29,184 nt of DNA from IMG/VR virus record IMGVR_UViG_3300035698_018036, positions 1 through 29,184 of that record; one strand, given 5' to 3'. The position numbers and the translations under genes were made by a program. This document shows, piece by piece, positions 21,101 to 28,214 of the stretch (position 1 is the stretch's first letter; every line of letters starts with the position of its first letter). The notes under the pieces are model-generated. The model did not search any database. It was not told where the DNA came from and was given only the letters and a program-made list of their open reading frames with translations. The DNA is from a virus.

Positions 21101-22557
21101 CCCTTAATAACGTCAAATCAAACAATATAGAATCAAAATTAACAAGCAATGCTGAATCAAGTGCATTTTCAAAAACATCGAGCGCAGTAGATGAAAGCAT
21201 TAAGTCTCAAAAAAATGAATTAATAGTAAAGGCTATTAAAGCTTTTTCAAATGCTAAAAACTTTGTTAAAAACTCAAATGTCAGTAGCGTCAAAAAAATG
21301 GCAGTTGACACGGTTTCTAATACTAACATTGGTCGGTCAATAACTAATTCTGTGGGAGCCACAAACGCTGTAAAAAGCCTAGACTTATCTGACTCATATG
21401 TAGGCACTGTAAGTAAAAGTAATACTGGTTTGGGTTTTATATCTGAAAAATATGAAAGTGGAGGTAAGGGCGTTGAAACCATTTCAAGCGGAGTTGACGA
21501 TGCTGGCGGTGTAAGTTATGGCACTTATCAGTTATCAAGTACCGCTGGCACGATGGCCGATTTTTTAAGCAGTCAAGAAGGGAAACCATTTAATGCGTAT
21601 TTTGCTAATAGTTCGCCAGGCTCTAAAGAGTTTAACAAAACGTATAAAGAAGTTGCAAAAAACCACACGTCTGACTTTGAGTCTGCTCAGCATAACTACA
21701 TTAAGAGAACTCATTACGATCCTGTTCTGAAAATGGCTGCTGATTGTGGCATCGAAACGTCAAACAAAGCAATACAAGAGGCGCTGTGGAGTCAATCGGT
21801 TCAGCATAGTCGCGTTGGTAACAATCAAATATTAAACGCTGTAGCTGGCTCTGGCGTTGACCTAAGCAATAGTGATTTAGCTTTAAAACAAATATATGTT
21901 GAGCGCAACAATTACGCGAGTAAGTTTGCCTCTCCATCCGCTACTTCAATGCGATATTCAAAAGAGCTTAAAGATGTATTGGCTTTAAATTCAGATAGTT
22001 CAGATAGCAGTGGAGATACCATATTATCATCTAATAGTCGTGTGGATAATGGGGGCGTTAGTGTTGGCAGCAGTAATGCTAGCAATAGCAATAGCAATAG
22101 CAATAGCAATAGCAATGTGGCCAATATATCTAAATCATATTCTCCCTTTAATACAAATGAAAGTAACTCGACTAATAGCAGTTATAATCAAAGTAGCTTA
22201 GCCTCAAACGCTCCAGAATTTTCATCAATATTTACTGAAGAGCAAACAAAAAAAGCTGAAATGTTAGCAATGCAAGGTGCTGATGCAGGAATAATTTCAG
22301 TAGCTGCAGGCATACCCAAAGAAGATGCAATTACTTTTTTGTCTAATAGATCTGGAAATATGAGCACGACAAATCAAGTATACGAAACCTCAAATGGTGA
22401 TTTTAATGCAGGAGTTATGAATAAATCAGTGGTAGATAAATATGAAAATAAACAAAGTGCTCCACAAGTTATTGTTACGCAACAAGGGCAATCAAATTCC
22501 ACAGATGACCACCGTATTTCAGATAATACAGTCTCAATGGCCGCTTTAATGATGTGA
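18130..22557 (+). CDS. Tape measure protein with embedded peptidoglycan hydrolase domain
   Basis: A 1475-residue tail-length ruler, directly after the chaperone. AGGAG is eight bases before the ATG. Residues ~1-420 are helical. Residues ~427-530 are a Gly/Ala-rich hydrophobic stretch of the kind that can insert into membranes during DNA delivery. Residues ~596-634 and ~934-971 are an internal repeat. Residues ~1098-1287 form a muralytic-type domain: ISEKYESGGKG (Glu1106/Glu1109 as catalytic candidates) followed by DDAGGVSYGTYQLSS and ALWSQSVQHS, a pattern seen in phage tail lysozymes. A Ser/Asn-rich linker with an AGCAAT microsatellite and a short C-terminal helix follow. It would set tail length and open the cell wall on infection. 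Confidence 0.87.
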   Translation: MQEAVKPTDMPDLMSSNDLRMIESDIVKSIYKSIKNKIPSLKSHKSVEPDYEDLPLKNVPMSSVDVSKGAGKFDIEKDSSIENKLVLDALSAIKNSLDKSGKVNNKTKLEYDKRISKIGDTFSKTGKADVEKISELFNSVTSLTNRLGNRIVKIESESKISDSINQAMNNNVTSATSERLITRILEEYKSSISSELSTKLEAGLISVNDFQSKLVESGVKTEKLDEIKKVELSREGVISSEITSRLHEEISRLDDTQKSEFTEIKNLYIKNEVDREFFLEYMSDLTDNVKNNSTSDSMSRMTEVLKSIDANTDPENNQLTNAEIILEENKLDLEKENNALLSKTLGNLSVDSNKFVASSMLGQVSGFESAGELAGSTLADKALDMLNGGGDDKNSSKKSKANVQVDGNSTKKKGKFGKLLSKAKSIVPGVGAASKAVPLLASGAALASAGIGYFSSESDAERNDTVSTGIGAAGGALAGGQAGAIGGALFGSAVPIVGTAVGGVVGGIAGSALGAFAGSNVGKKIGSWFSDVTDTIPDDVKKKGTISEIQYIDKVMMSSVVQAAKSGGEYDSSDVKDLQEHRQELINKDLKVHISDQLKTANLIDASAVDKHRYLSETYAELKYSNPDLYSAIFLGQSDDIKNLQLKETNSVDMSISTNKEQLKNVNSSENLEASNKSNDVSNTSMSSTIDAKKTSTADNLTLSETVDGTPVVNADLSITAGALAGSALKDNIVATNKEIDNAPTVINLNNDKVINDKGIIASFTEKYIKPSANGLSTDAMLSTSLNNDTNNIESNNNNVNKSNSDLNVSTSKSSIFENISNQIVKPLINSASTVLNNVSSSIDSIVPNSIKSIVPESVKNIASSAKKLINLPSVNDPTSTSKGLSTVADSPLKTNSSSESSYSDNLLTYINSKDDGIVQVDKSNGIKNIINNQLEQSGLTESSASEQYDYLKQYYEDLNKSDSQLYDAVFSNASKSVQDYKKIDESKSITLNNVKSNNIESKLTSNAESSAFSKTSSAVDESIKSQKNELIVKAIKAFSNAKNFVKNSNVSSVKKMAVDTVSNTNIGRSITNSVGATNAVKSLDLSDSYVGTVSKSNTGLGFISEKYESGGKGVETISSGVDDAGGVSYGTYQLSSTAGTMADFLSSQEGKPFNAYFANSSPGSKEFNKTYKEVAKNHTSDFESAQHNYIKRTHYDPVLKMAADCGIETSNKAIQEALWSQSVQHSRVGNNQILNAVAGSGVDLSNSDLALKQIYVERNNYASKFASPSATSMRYSKELKDVLALNSDSSDSSGDTILSSNSRVDNGGVSVGSSNASNSNSNSNSNSNVANISKSYSPFNTNESNSTNSSYNQSSLASNAPEFSSIFTEEQTKKAEMLAMQGADAGIISVAAGIPKEDAITFLSNRSGNMSTTNQVYETSNGDFNAGVMNKSVVDKYENKQSAPQVIVTQQGQSNSTDDHRISDNTVSMAALMM
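19918..21042 (+). repeat. Internal two-copy repeat in the tape measure (19918-20031, 20929-21042)
   Basis: Residues 597-634 and 934-971 align without gaps over 38 positions with 14 identities (QL....L...SA.....YL...Y..L..S...LY.A.F). They look like two copies of a small three-helix unit, 337 residues apart. Confidence 0.7.
22081..22116 (+). repeat. AGCAAT hexanucleotide microsatellite, six perfect copies
   Basis: Six perfect units encode (Ser-Asn)6 in the linker between the hydrolase domain and the C-terminus of the tape measure. Slippage would change linker length in steps of two residues without frameshift. Confidence 0.95.
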
Positions 22558-22567
22558 GAAAAAAAAC

Positions 22568-23218
22568 ATGCTAGATTTTGATAAACTTGCAGAATATAGA
22601 GATTACTTAGTTACAATAACAAACTCTAAAACTGGAGAAGTGATTACTGGTTTAATAGATAATGATGGGCTAACGTATTCTACAGGCGCAGCTCTAGGCG
22701 AATCAGCAGCAGCCAATGGAATCAAAGGTGCTGGACTTGGACTGGTGCAAGGCGCTGCTAATAGCCTTGGCGCTGGCGGTATTGTCAGTGCTATACGTGG
22801 TGCTTCATATTCAAATGTATCTACAACAATTAAAGCATACGAAGGTTCGGATGAAACGCCTTTCAATATAAGTATGCATGTTTTTGCTACAGATGAAACT
22901 TACAATGATATTCTAAATAAAGTATTAAAATTTACCCAGCCAAATATTAACGGCGCTGGATTGATGATGTCGTATCTTTATGATGAAAGCGATGTTGCAG
23001 GAATAGCAACAAACTACGATATTTTTAAAGAGCAATTAATTCGCGTAACAATTGGTGAATATTTCTTTGCTGCTGGATTGTTTTGTACTGGTATTAATCA
23101 CAGGTTTAGCCAATATGTTGATGAAGAGGGGAAGCCGCTTTACTTGCAGCTTGATTTTTCTTTCGTTTCATATCGTATGTTGAATGCTGAAGAACTGGCA
23201 GGCTGGATAAGGAAATAA
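22568..23218 (+). CDS. Baseplate / tail-tube junction protein candidate
   Basis: A 216-residue protein directly after the tape measure. An N-terminal strand-rich segment is followed by a Gly/Ala-rich stretch (residues ~40-80, GLGLVQGAANSLGAGGIVSAIRG) and then a region (VSTTIKAYEGSDETPFNISMHVF, through LYLQLDFSFVSYRML) with the look of tube-junction or hub-associated beta proteins. I suggest a gp48/gp54-like junction subunit from position. No diagnostic motif. The ribosome binding site is weak (GAGAAAA). One base separates its stop from the next start. Confidence 0.5.
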   Translation: MLDFDKLAEYRDYLVTITNSKTGEVITGLIDNDGLTYSTGAALGESAAANGIKGAGLGLVQGAANSLGAGGIVSAIRGASYSNVSTTIKAYEGSDETPFNISMHVFATDETYNDILNKVLKFTQPNINGAGLMMSYLYDESDVAGIATNYDIFKEQLIRVTIGEYFFAAGLFCTGINHRFSQYVDEEGKPLYLQLDFSFVSYRMLNAEELAGWIRK

Positions 23219-23219
23219 A

Positions 23220-23561
23220 ATGGCAAGCAAAATTGATGTTTATGACATTGAACAATTTCTTTATTTAGAAATGGGATCGCAAGCGTACTCAAAATCTAGA
23301 TTTGTCATTGATTTAAAAAATCTTTCATTCTCTGCAGAAGCTTATTCAAAAGGTGATTTATTAGATAAAGTATCATTTGATTATTACGGAACAGAAGAAC
23401 TTTGGCCTATTGTTGCGCTGTACAATGATGTTATTGATCCATTATCTAAAGATAACGTATTACTCAGAATACCAAGCAAATCAGAAGTTGAAAAGTTGCT
23501 GATTGATTATGTTGAGATGTTGAGATTAAACCCGAGGAGTTCAGTCATTGATACAAATTAA
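23220..23561 (+). CDS. gp53-like baseplate wedge protein (LysM-like)
   Basis: A 113-residue protein. Residues ~44-75 (KGDLLDKVSFDYYGTEELWPIVALYNDVIDPL) match the pattern of T4 gp53-like wedge proteins and LysM folds: D.(I/V)....YG.....(W)(P).I...N.(I)..P. In T4, gp53 stabilises wedge interactions and is needed for baseplate assembly around the hub. The first ~40 residues are extended. A strong GAGGAG (23534-23539) near its 3' end serves the next gene. Confidence 0.7.
   Translation: MASKIDVYDIEQFLYLEMGSQAYSKSRFVIDLKNLSFSAEAYSKGDLLDKVSFDYYGTEELWPIVALYNDVIDPLSKDNVLLRIPSKSEVEKLLIDYVEMLRLNPRSSVIDTN
23534..23550 (+). promoter_or_regulatory. Strong RBS deciding a TTG start for the hub gene
   Basis: GAGGAG at 23534-23539, then TTG at 23548 after eight bases. 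No ATG is found near, and the frame continues as IQINGRCFIGVEMDG, which fits a hub N-terminus. Confidence 0.65.
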
Positions 23562-24636
23562 TGGCCGATGCTTTATTGGCGTTGAAATGGATGGCCTAGA
23601 AGTGTTTAACATCACTCACTTTAAAAAGCTTGTAGTAAATGAAGGTACTGGTTTAACTTTGCCGGTATTTGAATTAACGCTTCATCAATCTGATTACCGA
23701 TTGCACAGAACACTGGTAAGACCAAATACAAAAATTAAAATAACATATGGCGCGTCTGCAACTAATGCTATACCGTATGATTTCATTATTCTTAATTACT
23801 CATTTAATAAAGGAGAAAGTGCCAAGTTTGATTTGGTTTTGTCTGGAGTTCTTGACTTAAGTGACTTTATTAACATACCAACAATTAAACATTTCGACAA
23901 AACAAGTAATGCTATATTGTCAGAGATTAGCACTGTCATACCTATCGTTGAGTATGCAGGTGCTGATCAACAAGTATGGATACAACACAATATTTCAGAC
24001 AAAAATTTTATTGAGCGAGTTTTGGCAAATTCTTATATTAGTGATACTGATGTAGTGATATCTTCACTGAATGTAGGAAAAGAGCTAGTAGCAAGATCCG
24101 TTAAGACTCAATTAAGTAAATCTGGTGTCGTTGTAGCAAACGAAGGTAAGGGTGGCATACGATTTGATTACATTAAAGTTGAGTCTGATGCAGCGGTCTG
24201 GTCTCATTTTTTTTCTGAAGGTCGAACATTACCAGTTTTTAAAGTAAAAGACAGAAGCACAGATTATTACACCCCAGGCTTAGAAAGCATTGGTGATTCA
24301 CAAATATACAATAACTTAACAACTGGCTATCAGTACCCTACTTTGCTTGACTGCGGTAATTGTCACGAAAACTACTATAAAGCATGGGCGGACAATCTTA
24401 GCAAAAATACGCAATTCTCAAATAATAAGGTCTACGTTTTTGTTAGTAATTATTATCTGGCAAACGATGAATTAAAGGTCACTGACACTATAAAGCTTGT
24501 AGTCAACAACTCAAGCTATAATGAATTAGCTGATCCCATGTCTGGCAAGTATATTTTAAGCGAAAAGAGCACAGTAATTACAGCTAAATACGGCTATAAT
24601 CATAGATTGTCGTTAATCAGGGATTATGTGATTTGA
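23548..24636 (+). CDS. Baseplate hub protein (gp27 / gpD-like)
   Basis: A 362-residue hub protein. N-terminal GVEMDGLEVFNITHFKKLVV, with LTLPVFELTLHQSDY and PNTKIKITYGASATN next, follows the gpD/gp27 pattern of two tube-like beta barrels that form the pseudo-hexameric base of the tail tube. The later part has DCGNCHENYYKAW, with CxxC. It starts with TTG, overlapping gp53-like by 14 bases. Next is the OB-fold gene, the usual hub-spike pairing. It would sit at the centre of the baseplate and carry the spike. Confidence 0.72.
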   Translation: MIQINGRCFIGVEMDGLEVFNITHFKKLVVNEGTGLTLPVFELTLHQSDYRLHRTLVRPNTKIKITYGASATNAIPYDFIILNYSFNKGESAKFDLVLSGVLDLSDFINIPTIKHFDKTSNAILSEISTVIPIVEYAGADQQVWIQHNISDKNFIERVLANSYISDTDVVISSLNVGKELVARSVKTQLSKSGVVVANEGKGGIRFDYIKVESDAAVWSHFFSEGRTLPVFKVKDRSTDYYTPGLESIGDSQIYNNLTTGYQYPTLLDCGNCHENYYKAWADNLSKNTQFSNNKVYVFVSNYYLANDELKVTDTIKLVVNNSSYNELADPMSGKYILSEKSTVITAKYGYNHRLSLIRDYVI

Positions 24637-24965
24637 TCAACAAATATAAAGCAAAACATTTGATTGAAAGCTCAAATTCGTTAAAATATGGTATTTATAA
24701 TGGCGTAGTTGTTGACAATAAAGACCCAGGCTATAAGAATGACGGAAATCCAATTGGTCGAGTTCGCGTTGTTATAGCTGAATTAACCGACGGAATACCA
24801 GTTATTTTTTTGCCATGGTATATTTGCAAACATAACGTCAGCACAAGTCCAAATTCTCAAGCATCAATACCACCAACTGGTAGTGAGGTAATTGTAGAGT
24901 TTCCAACAGATGATATTTATAATGGCATTGTAAGTCATGTAATAATAAGCTCGCCCCCGAGGTAG
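24633..24965 (+). CDS. gp5-type OB-fold hub protein, without lysozyme domain
   Basis: A 110-residue protein containing an OB-fold like the N-terminal domain of T4 gp5 or gpV (GVVVDNKDPG..., IGRVRVVIAEL, then PPTGSEVIVEFPTDDIYNGIVSHV). The phrase I(G)RV(R/K)V and the late EV(I)VEF..GD-like strand are typical. In T4 this domain is fused to lysozyme and beta-helix; here it is alone. The start is TTG in a TTGA overlap with the hub stop, with AGGGA nine bases ahead. It ends at SSPPR, a spot that carries one minus-strand GGGGGCG. Confidence 0.7.
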   Translation: MINKYKAKHLIESSNSLKYGIYNGVVVDNKDPGYKNDGNPIGRVRVVIAELTDGIPVIFLPWYICKHNVSTSPNSQASIPPTGSEVIVEFPTDDIYNGIVSHVIISSPPR

Positions 24966-24968
24966 AAG

Positions 24969-26849
24969 ATGACGGTTACTATTTACAACATTCTTGATTA
25001 CGTTACAGATTTAGACAACAATGTATTTCATGTAACACCACCAGAATTTACACCTGCCTTATTTATTGCTATACAAAACAAAAAAAGAAACGACACTATT
25101 GAAAATATAAGCAATTTTATAGAAGCATTCAATTATAATCCATTATTACTGTTAAATAACATTTCTTCTTACTACGACAATGCCGATACCCAAGATACTT
25201 ATTTGCTATTTATCTTGGATTGTATGAAGAAAATGATTTTATTGAAAATAAACACATTAAATTATAAATTGTCTCTCAATAATGTGTCGTTAATGTTCGA
25301 CTCTAATATGAAAAATGACTTTAGCCATTCTCAATTTTTAAAATGGCTAAAAGAAGGAATGACAAGTGATCGTCTTTCTATAGTTTTAGCTTCACAGCCA
25401 ATTAATTTAACATCTACAGAGGCGACAGAGTACACTAATTCTATAATAGCGATTGATGATTATTTGTATGGACTTGAATTAAAAGACGTATTATTAAAAT
25501 CGATCAACTCATATCGATCTACTACTTCTTCAGAAGCCCTAGTTGCTTCTCTATGCGCTCAAACAAATCTATTGATGCCATTGGTTGACGAGTATTTTAC
25601 TGCAGCGCACAACTACAATGAGACCCATGAGCATAAAGACATCGCAATTGATGGTGTCTTTGCTATTTTTGTAGAGCCTGACATTAAATTAGTAGATGCG
25701 CTAGCATATAAAGTTTATTATGGAATCAATAACGCAATTCAAAATTTATCAATCAATCAAGACTCTTCAGATTGTATTATCAGAAATCTACTGAATGAAA
25801 AAACACACAATGCAGCAATTGTTGACAACAACTTGTTTAAGTTGAGGCATGAATTAACTGATATAGACCCACCAGAAAATCCAATTAAACCCAATATAGC
25901 TGTCTTTTTAGGTAATCAAATATCAACAGCAGAAGAAATTGAAGTTATTTTTCGTCAATATAACAATAGTGTCGATAATTACACGAAAGAATCAACTATT
26001 ATAATTAATAGAATTAAAGACCATATTGGTGATCAAGTAAGCGTCATAGATCAAATTGATAAAATAATAAGCAGCAAGTATGCTGATATAAAAGAAAGTG
26101 CTGATGCATTTATTGCAAATAATTCAAACACGCAATACACGCTAGGCATATTAGAAAATCGATTAAAATTAATAACAGAAGATTTGGCTTCTATTATTGC
26201 TGATATAAAATTAAGTCCCACATTAAGAACTGCAGAATTTATTAGCACAGTTGAAAAAAAGGTTGTTTGTCAAGCAATTGATCAAATAGGAATTGTTTCA
26301 TCGTTACAGTCAAAATCAGAAAAATCACTCAATAATATTGCATTGGCAAATTCTTCCATGGGAAAAGCATTGGCATCAGTTTTAAGAAAAAAAAACAAAG
26401 ATGATAATTTGCAAAGTGAGGTTGATGCCATTGCTACTGCAGCGCCAGTCAGCGCCAGTGCTGCGGCAATAGAATTGACTGAAGAGTTATCAAGAATGAC
26501 TGAAAGCTCAGCTAATCAAGCATTGCAAGCTGCTAGACCCTTGTTAGAGTCGATGATGATTCAAGATAAAGTTTTTCAGTTTATGCTGGCTATGAGAAAA
26601 GCCATTGATTCATCAATCAAGATTATGCCTCCTGAATTAACCGACGATATGGTAGCTGAAGGTGAAGCAAGAGCTAATATTTTAATTCAACCAATGAAAA
26701 AAATAGCAGAAAATAATCTTTATCCAAATAATTTGACTCCAGCTGATAAGCCTTCAGGTAGAATGACTTCAATTCGCGGTAATTCTGATATTGTTAATGT
26801 AAAACCATCAATGCCCACTCAAATTGAGGTAAAAAATGACGGCTGCTAG
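24969..26849 (+). CDS. Large unknown protein inserted between OB-fold and spike genes
   Basis: A 626-residue protein of unknown function. GAGG lies six bases before ATG 24969. It is strongly helical, with long polar helices (residues ~320-480) suggestive of coiled coil and an Ala/Ser-rich region with repeated AAPVSASAAAIE near residue ~490-505. A short Pro-rich tail leads into the C-terminus (PSMPTQIEVKNDGC). No signal peptide, no enzyme motif recognised. It overlaps the spike gene by 14 bases. Placement in the hub operon suggests a baseplate or central-hub part, or a protein delivered with the spike. I have no homologue in mind. Confidence 0.6.
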   Translation: MTVTIYNILDYVTDLDNNVFHVTPPEFTPALFIAIQNKKRNDTIENISNFIEAFNYNPLLLLNNISSYYDNADTQDTYLLFILDCMKKMILLKINTLNYKLSLNNVSLMFDSNMKNDFSHSQFLKWLKEGMTSDRLSIVLASQPINLTSTEATEYTNSIIAIDDYLYGLELKDVLLKSINSYRSTTSSEALVASLCAQTNLLMPLVDEYFTAAHNYNETHEHKDIAIDGVFAIFVEPDIKLVDALAYKVYYGINNAIQNLSINQDSSDCIIRNLLNEKTHNAAIVDNNLFKLRHELTDIDPPENPIKPNIAVFLGNQISTAEEIEVIFRQYNNSVDNYTKESTIIINRIKDHIGDQVSVIDQIDKIISSKYADIKESADAFIANNSNTQYTLGILENRLKLITEDLASIIADIKLSPTLRTAEFISTVEKKVVCQAIDQIGIVSSLQSKSEKSLNNIALANSSMGKALASVLRKKNKDDNLQSEVDAIATAAPVSASAAAIELTEELSRMTESSANQALQAARPLLESMMIQDKVFQFMLAMRKAIDSSIKIMPPELTDDMVAEGEARANILIQPMKKIAENNLYPNNLTPADKPSGRMTSIRGNSDIVNVKPSMPTQIEVKNDGC

Positions 26850-27543
26850 CATTCAAGAAACATTAAGTCCAGATTCTGGAATAACATCCGCGTCTGATGA
26901 GCTCGTTGAAGCTGGCTGGAGTGGGGGCGAGATAGCTTCTGTACAAAGCATTATTACTGGCATTTCAGCGCCATTGTCAACTGAACAGATTGAAAGTGCT
27001 TATGCCGAATGGGGAGAATCACTTGCATCATCAGTTAATAGTATAGTGACTAAATCAGTTAAAGCTGCGGAACAATTAAAAACAGCTATTATTTCAGAAT
27101 CTCATGAAGTGTATAATGCCAAATCATCAATAACAATTCCAGATATGCCGCCCAGCTCGCAGATGTTCACTTCAACGACTTCTCTTGATGCTGTGAATTA
27201 CACGATAAATGAGGATTATCCAGAAACTTTTGGTTGGATCGACTATGTCAAGAATTGGATTAAAATTAATAAGAAAAAAAGAAAGGCAGAATTGGTAATG
27301 TCTAGCGGAACTCATATAAAAACTGATGCCGATGGTAACGTCACCATCTATACTAAAGGTAATTTGCGTCAAATCGTCGATGGTGATTACTTGCTTGATG
27401 TGAAAGGTAATTCTGATTTAATCATCAACGGTAAGAGTTACCACAGTGTTGGTGGTCAATTGATGGAAAAATATGGCAGCAATCACACGACTAAAGTAGG
27501 CGGTATTAGAAAAGAAACCGCTACAATTATTTTTCATCAATAA
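26836..27543 (+). CDS. Tail spike / puncturing protein with beta-helix C-terminus
   Basis: A 235-residue protein. Residues ~1-150 are helical and polar with no known domain. From ~155 (GTHIKTDADGNVTIYTKGN..., VDGDYLLDVKGNSDLIINGKSYHSVGG) the sequence has the alternating strand pattern, with Gly and Asp/Asn turns, of the gp5C/VgrG-type triangular beta-helix. It would form a trimeric needle shaft under the baseplate with the PAAR protein as tip. GAGG before the ATG. Contains a plus-strand GGGGGCG copy. Confidence 0.75.
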   Translation: MTAASIQETLSPDSGITSASDELVEAGWSGGEIASVQSIITGISAPLSTEQIESAYAEWGESLASSVNSIVTKSVKAAEQLKTAIISESHEVYNAKSSITIPDMPPSSQMFTSTTSLDAVNYTINEDYPETFGWIDYVKNWIKINKKKRKAELVMSSGTHIKTDADGNVTIYTKGNLRQIVDGDYLLDVKGNSDLIINGKSYHSVGGQLMEKYGSNHTTKVGGIRKETATIIFHQ

Positions 27544-27551
27544 GGTTTTTT

Positions 27552-27845
27552 ATGTTTCCCATTGCTAGATTAAATGATTTATGCGCAGGCCATGGCTGCT
27601 ACTTTCCTAGAATGGCTATCGTTGGCGCTCCAACTGTCTTTGCAAATGGAATGCCCGTACATCGTCAGTCAGATTTATGGGCTATACACGCTTGCGGTAA
27701 GCCACATGGAGGATTTACCATCCTAGGGTCTACAAAAGTTTTTGCTAATGGGCTGCCAGTAGCTAGAATGGGCGATGTGATTGGTGACATGATAGAATGT
27801 GGTACTGCCATTGCAGTAGGTTCGACTAATGTATTTTCAGGTTGA
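27552..27845 (+). CDS. PAAR-domain spike tip
   Basis: A 97-residue PAAR protein, normal length for a stand-alone tip. It has the family's repeated motif (VFANGMPVHRQSD and VFANGLPVARMGD) and metal-ligand candidates His14, His46, Cys48, His52 and Cys83. PAAR proteins fold into a small cone that sharpens the beta-helix spike and can carry cargo. It follows the spike gene by nine bases. Confidence 0.92.
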   Translation: MFPIARLNDLCAGHGCYFPRMAIVGAPTVFANGMPVHRQSDLWAIHACGKPHGGFTILGSTKVFANGLPVARMGDVIGDMIECGTAIAVGSTNVFSG

Positions 27846-27851
27846 AATTGA

Positions 27852-28214
27852 TTGAATAAATATGCTGACATATCAAAAAAAGGTTCTAACCTAGTTGACG
27901 TTGATAGCGTTATTGACGCTATAGATAATATTATAAAAACCAGAATTGGAGAGCGGCCATTTAAACGTGATTTTGGCTCTAGAGTTGAAGATTATTTATT
28001 TCGCCCCCTGTCTTTTTCTATTAGCCGATTAATTTTGGGTGAGCTAATATCATCAATTACAAAATGGGAAAATAGAGTTATTGTTTTACCTGAAACCAGC
28101 GTCACATTATCTCCTGACACAAGATCTTATTCAGTAATACTGAAAATAAGAATAAAAGATTTAGGAAATTCTCTTATTATTCAAAGACAACTATTTCAGA
28201 AAGGCACAATTTAA
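27852..28214 (+). CDS. gp25-like baseplate wedge protein
   Basis: A 120-residue protein of the gp25/gpW (T4/P2) family. The key motif is NIIKTRIGERPFKRDFGSRV followed by LFRPL (residues ~27-54), which includes the family's conserved (T)R.GER.(F)..(F)G. In contractile machines this protein links wedge and sheath and starts sheath assembly. The start is TTG 27852; no in-frame ATG is nearby, and AGG lies about eleven bases ahead. Its stop overlaps the next start (TAATG). Confidence 0.88.
   Translation: MNKYADISKKGSNLVDVDSVIDAIDNIIKTRIGERPFKRDFGSRVEDYLFRPLSFSISRLILGELISSITKWENRVIVLPETSVTLSPDTRSYSVILKIRIKDLGNSLIIQRQLFQKGTI

Larger units (their letters stand above)
4371..28008. repeat. Dispersed GGGGGCG motif, ten copies with alternating orientation
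   Basis: Plus strand: 4371, 9926, 16641, 22051, 26923. Minus strand (CGCCCCC): 7478, 12437, 20355, 24952, 28002. Eight lie inside genes, in several codon phases; two lie in intergenic stem-loops (9926, 16641). Ten of the twelve G5/C5 runs in the window are followed by CG in the motif sense. Confidence 0.85.

Noticed and set aside
22081-22116. CRISPR-like repeat
   Set aside because: Six-base units without spacers, in frame in a coding region; it is a microsatellite.
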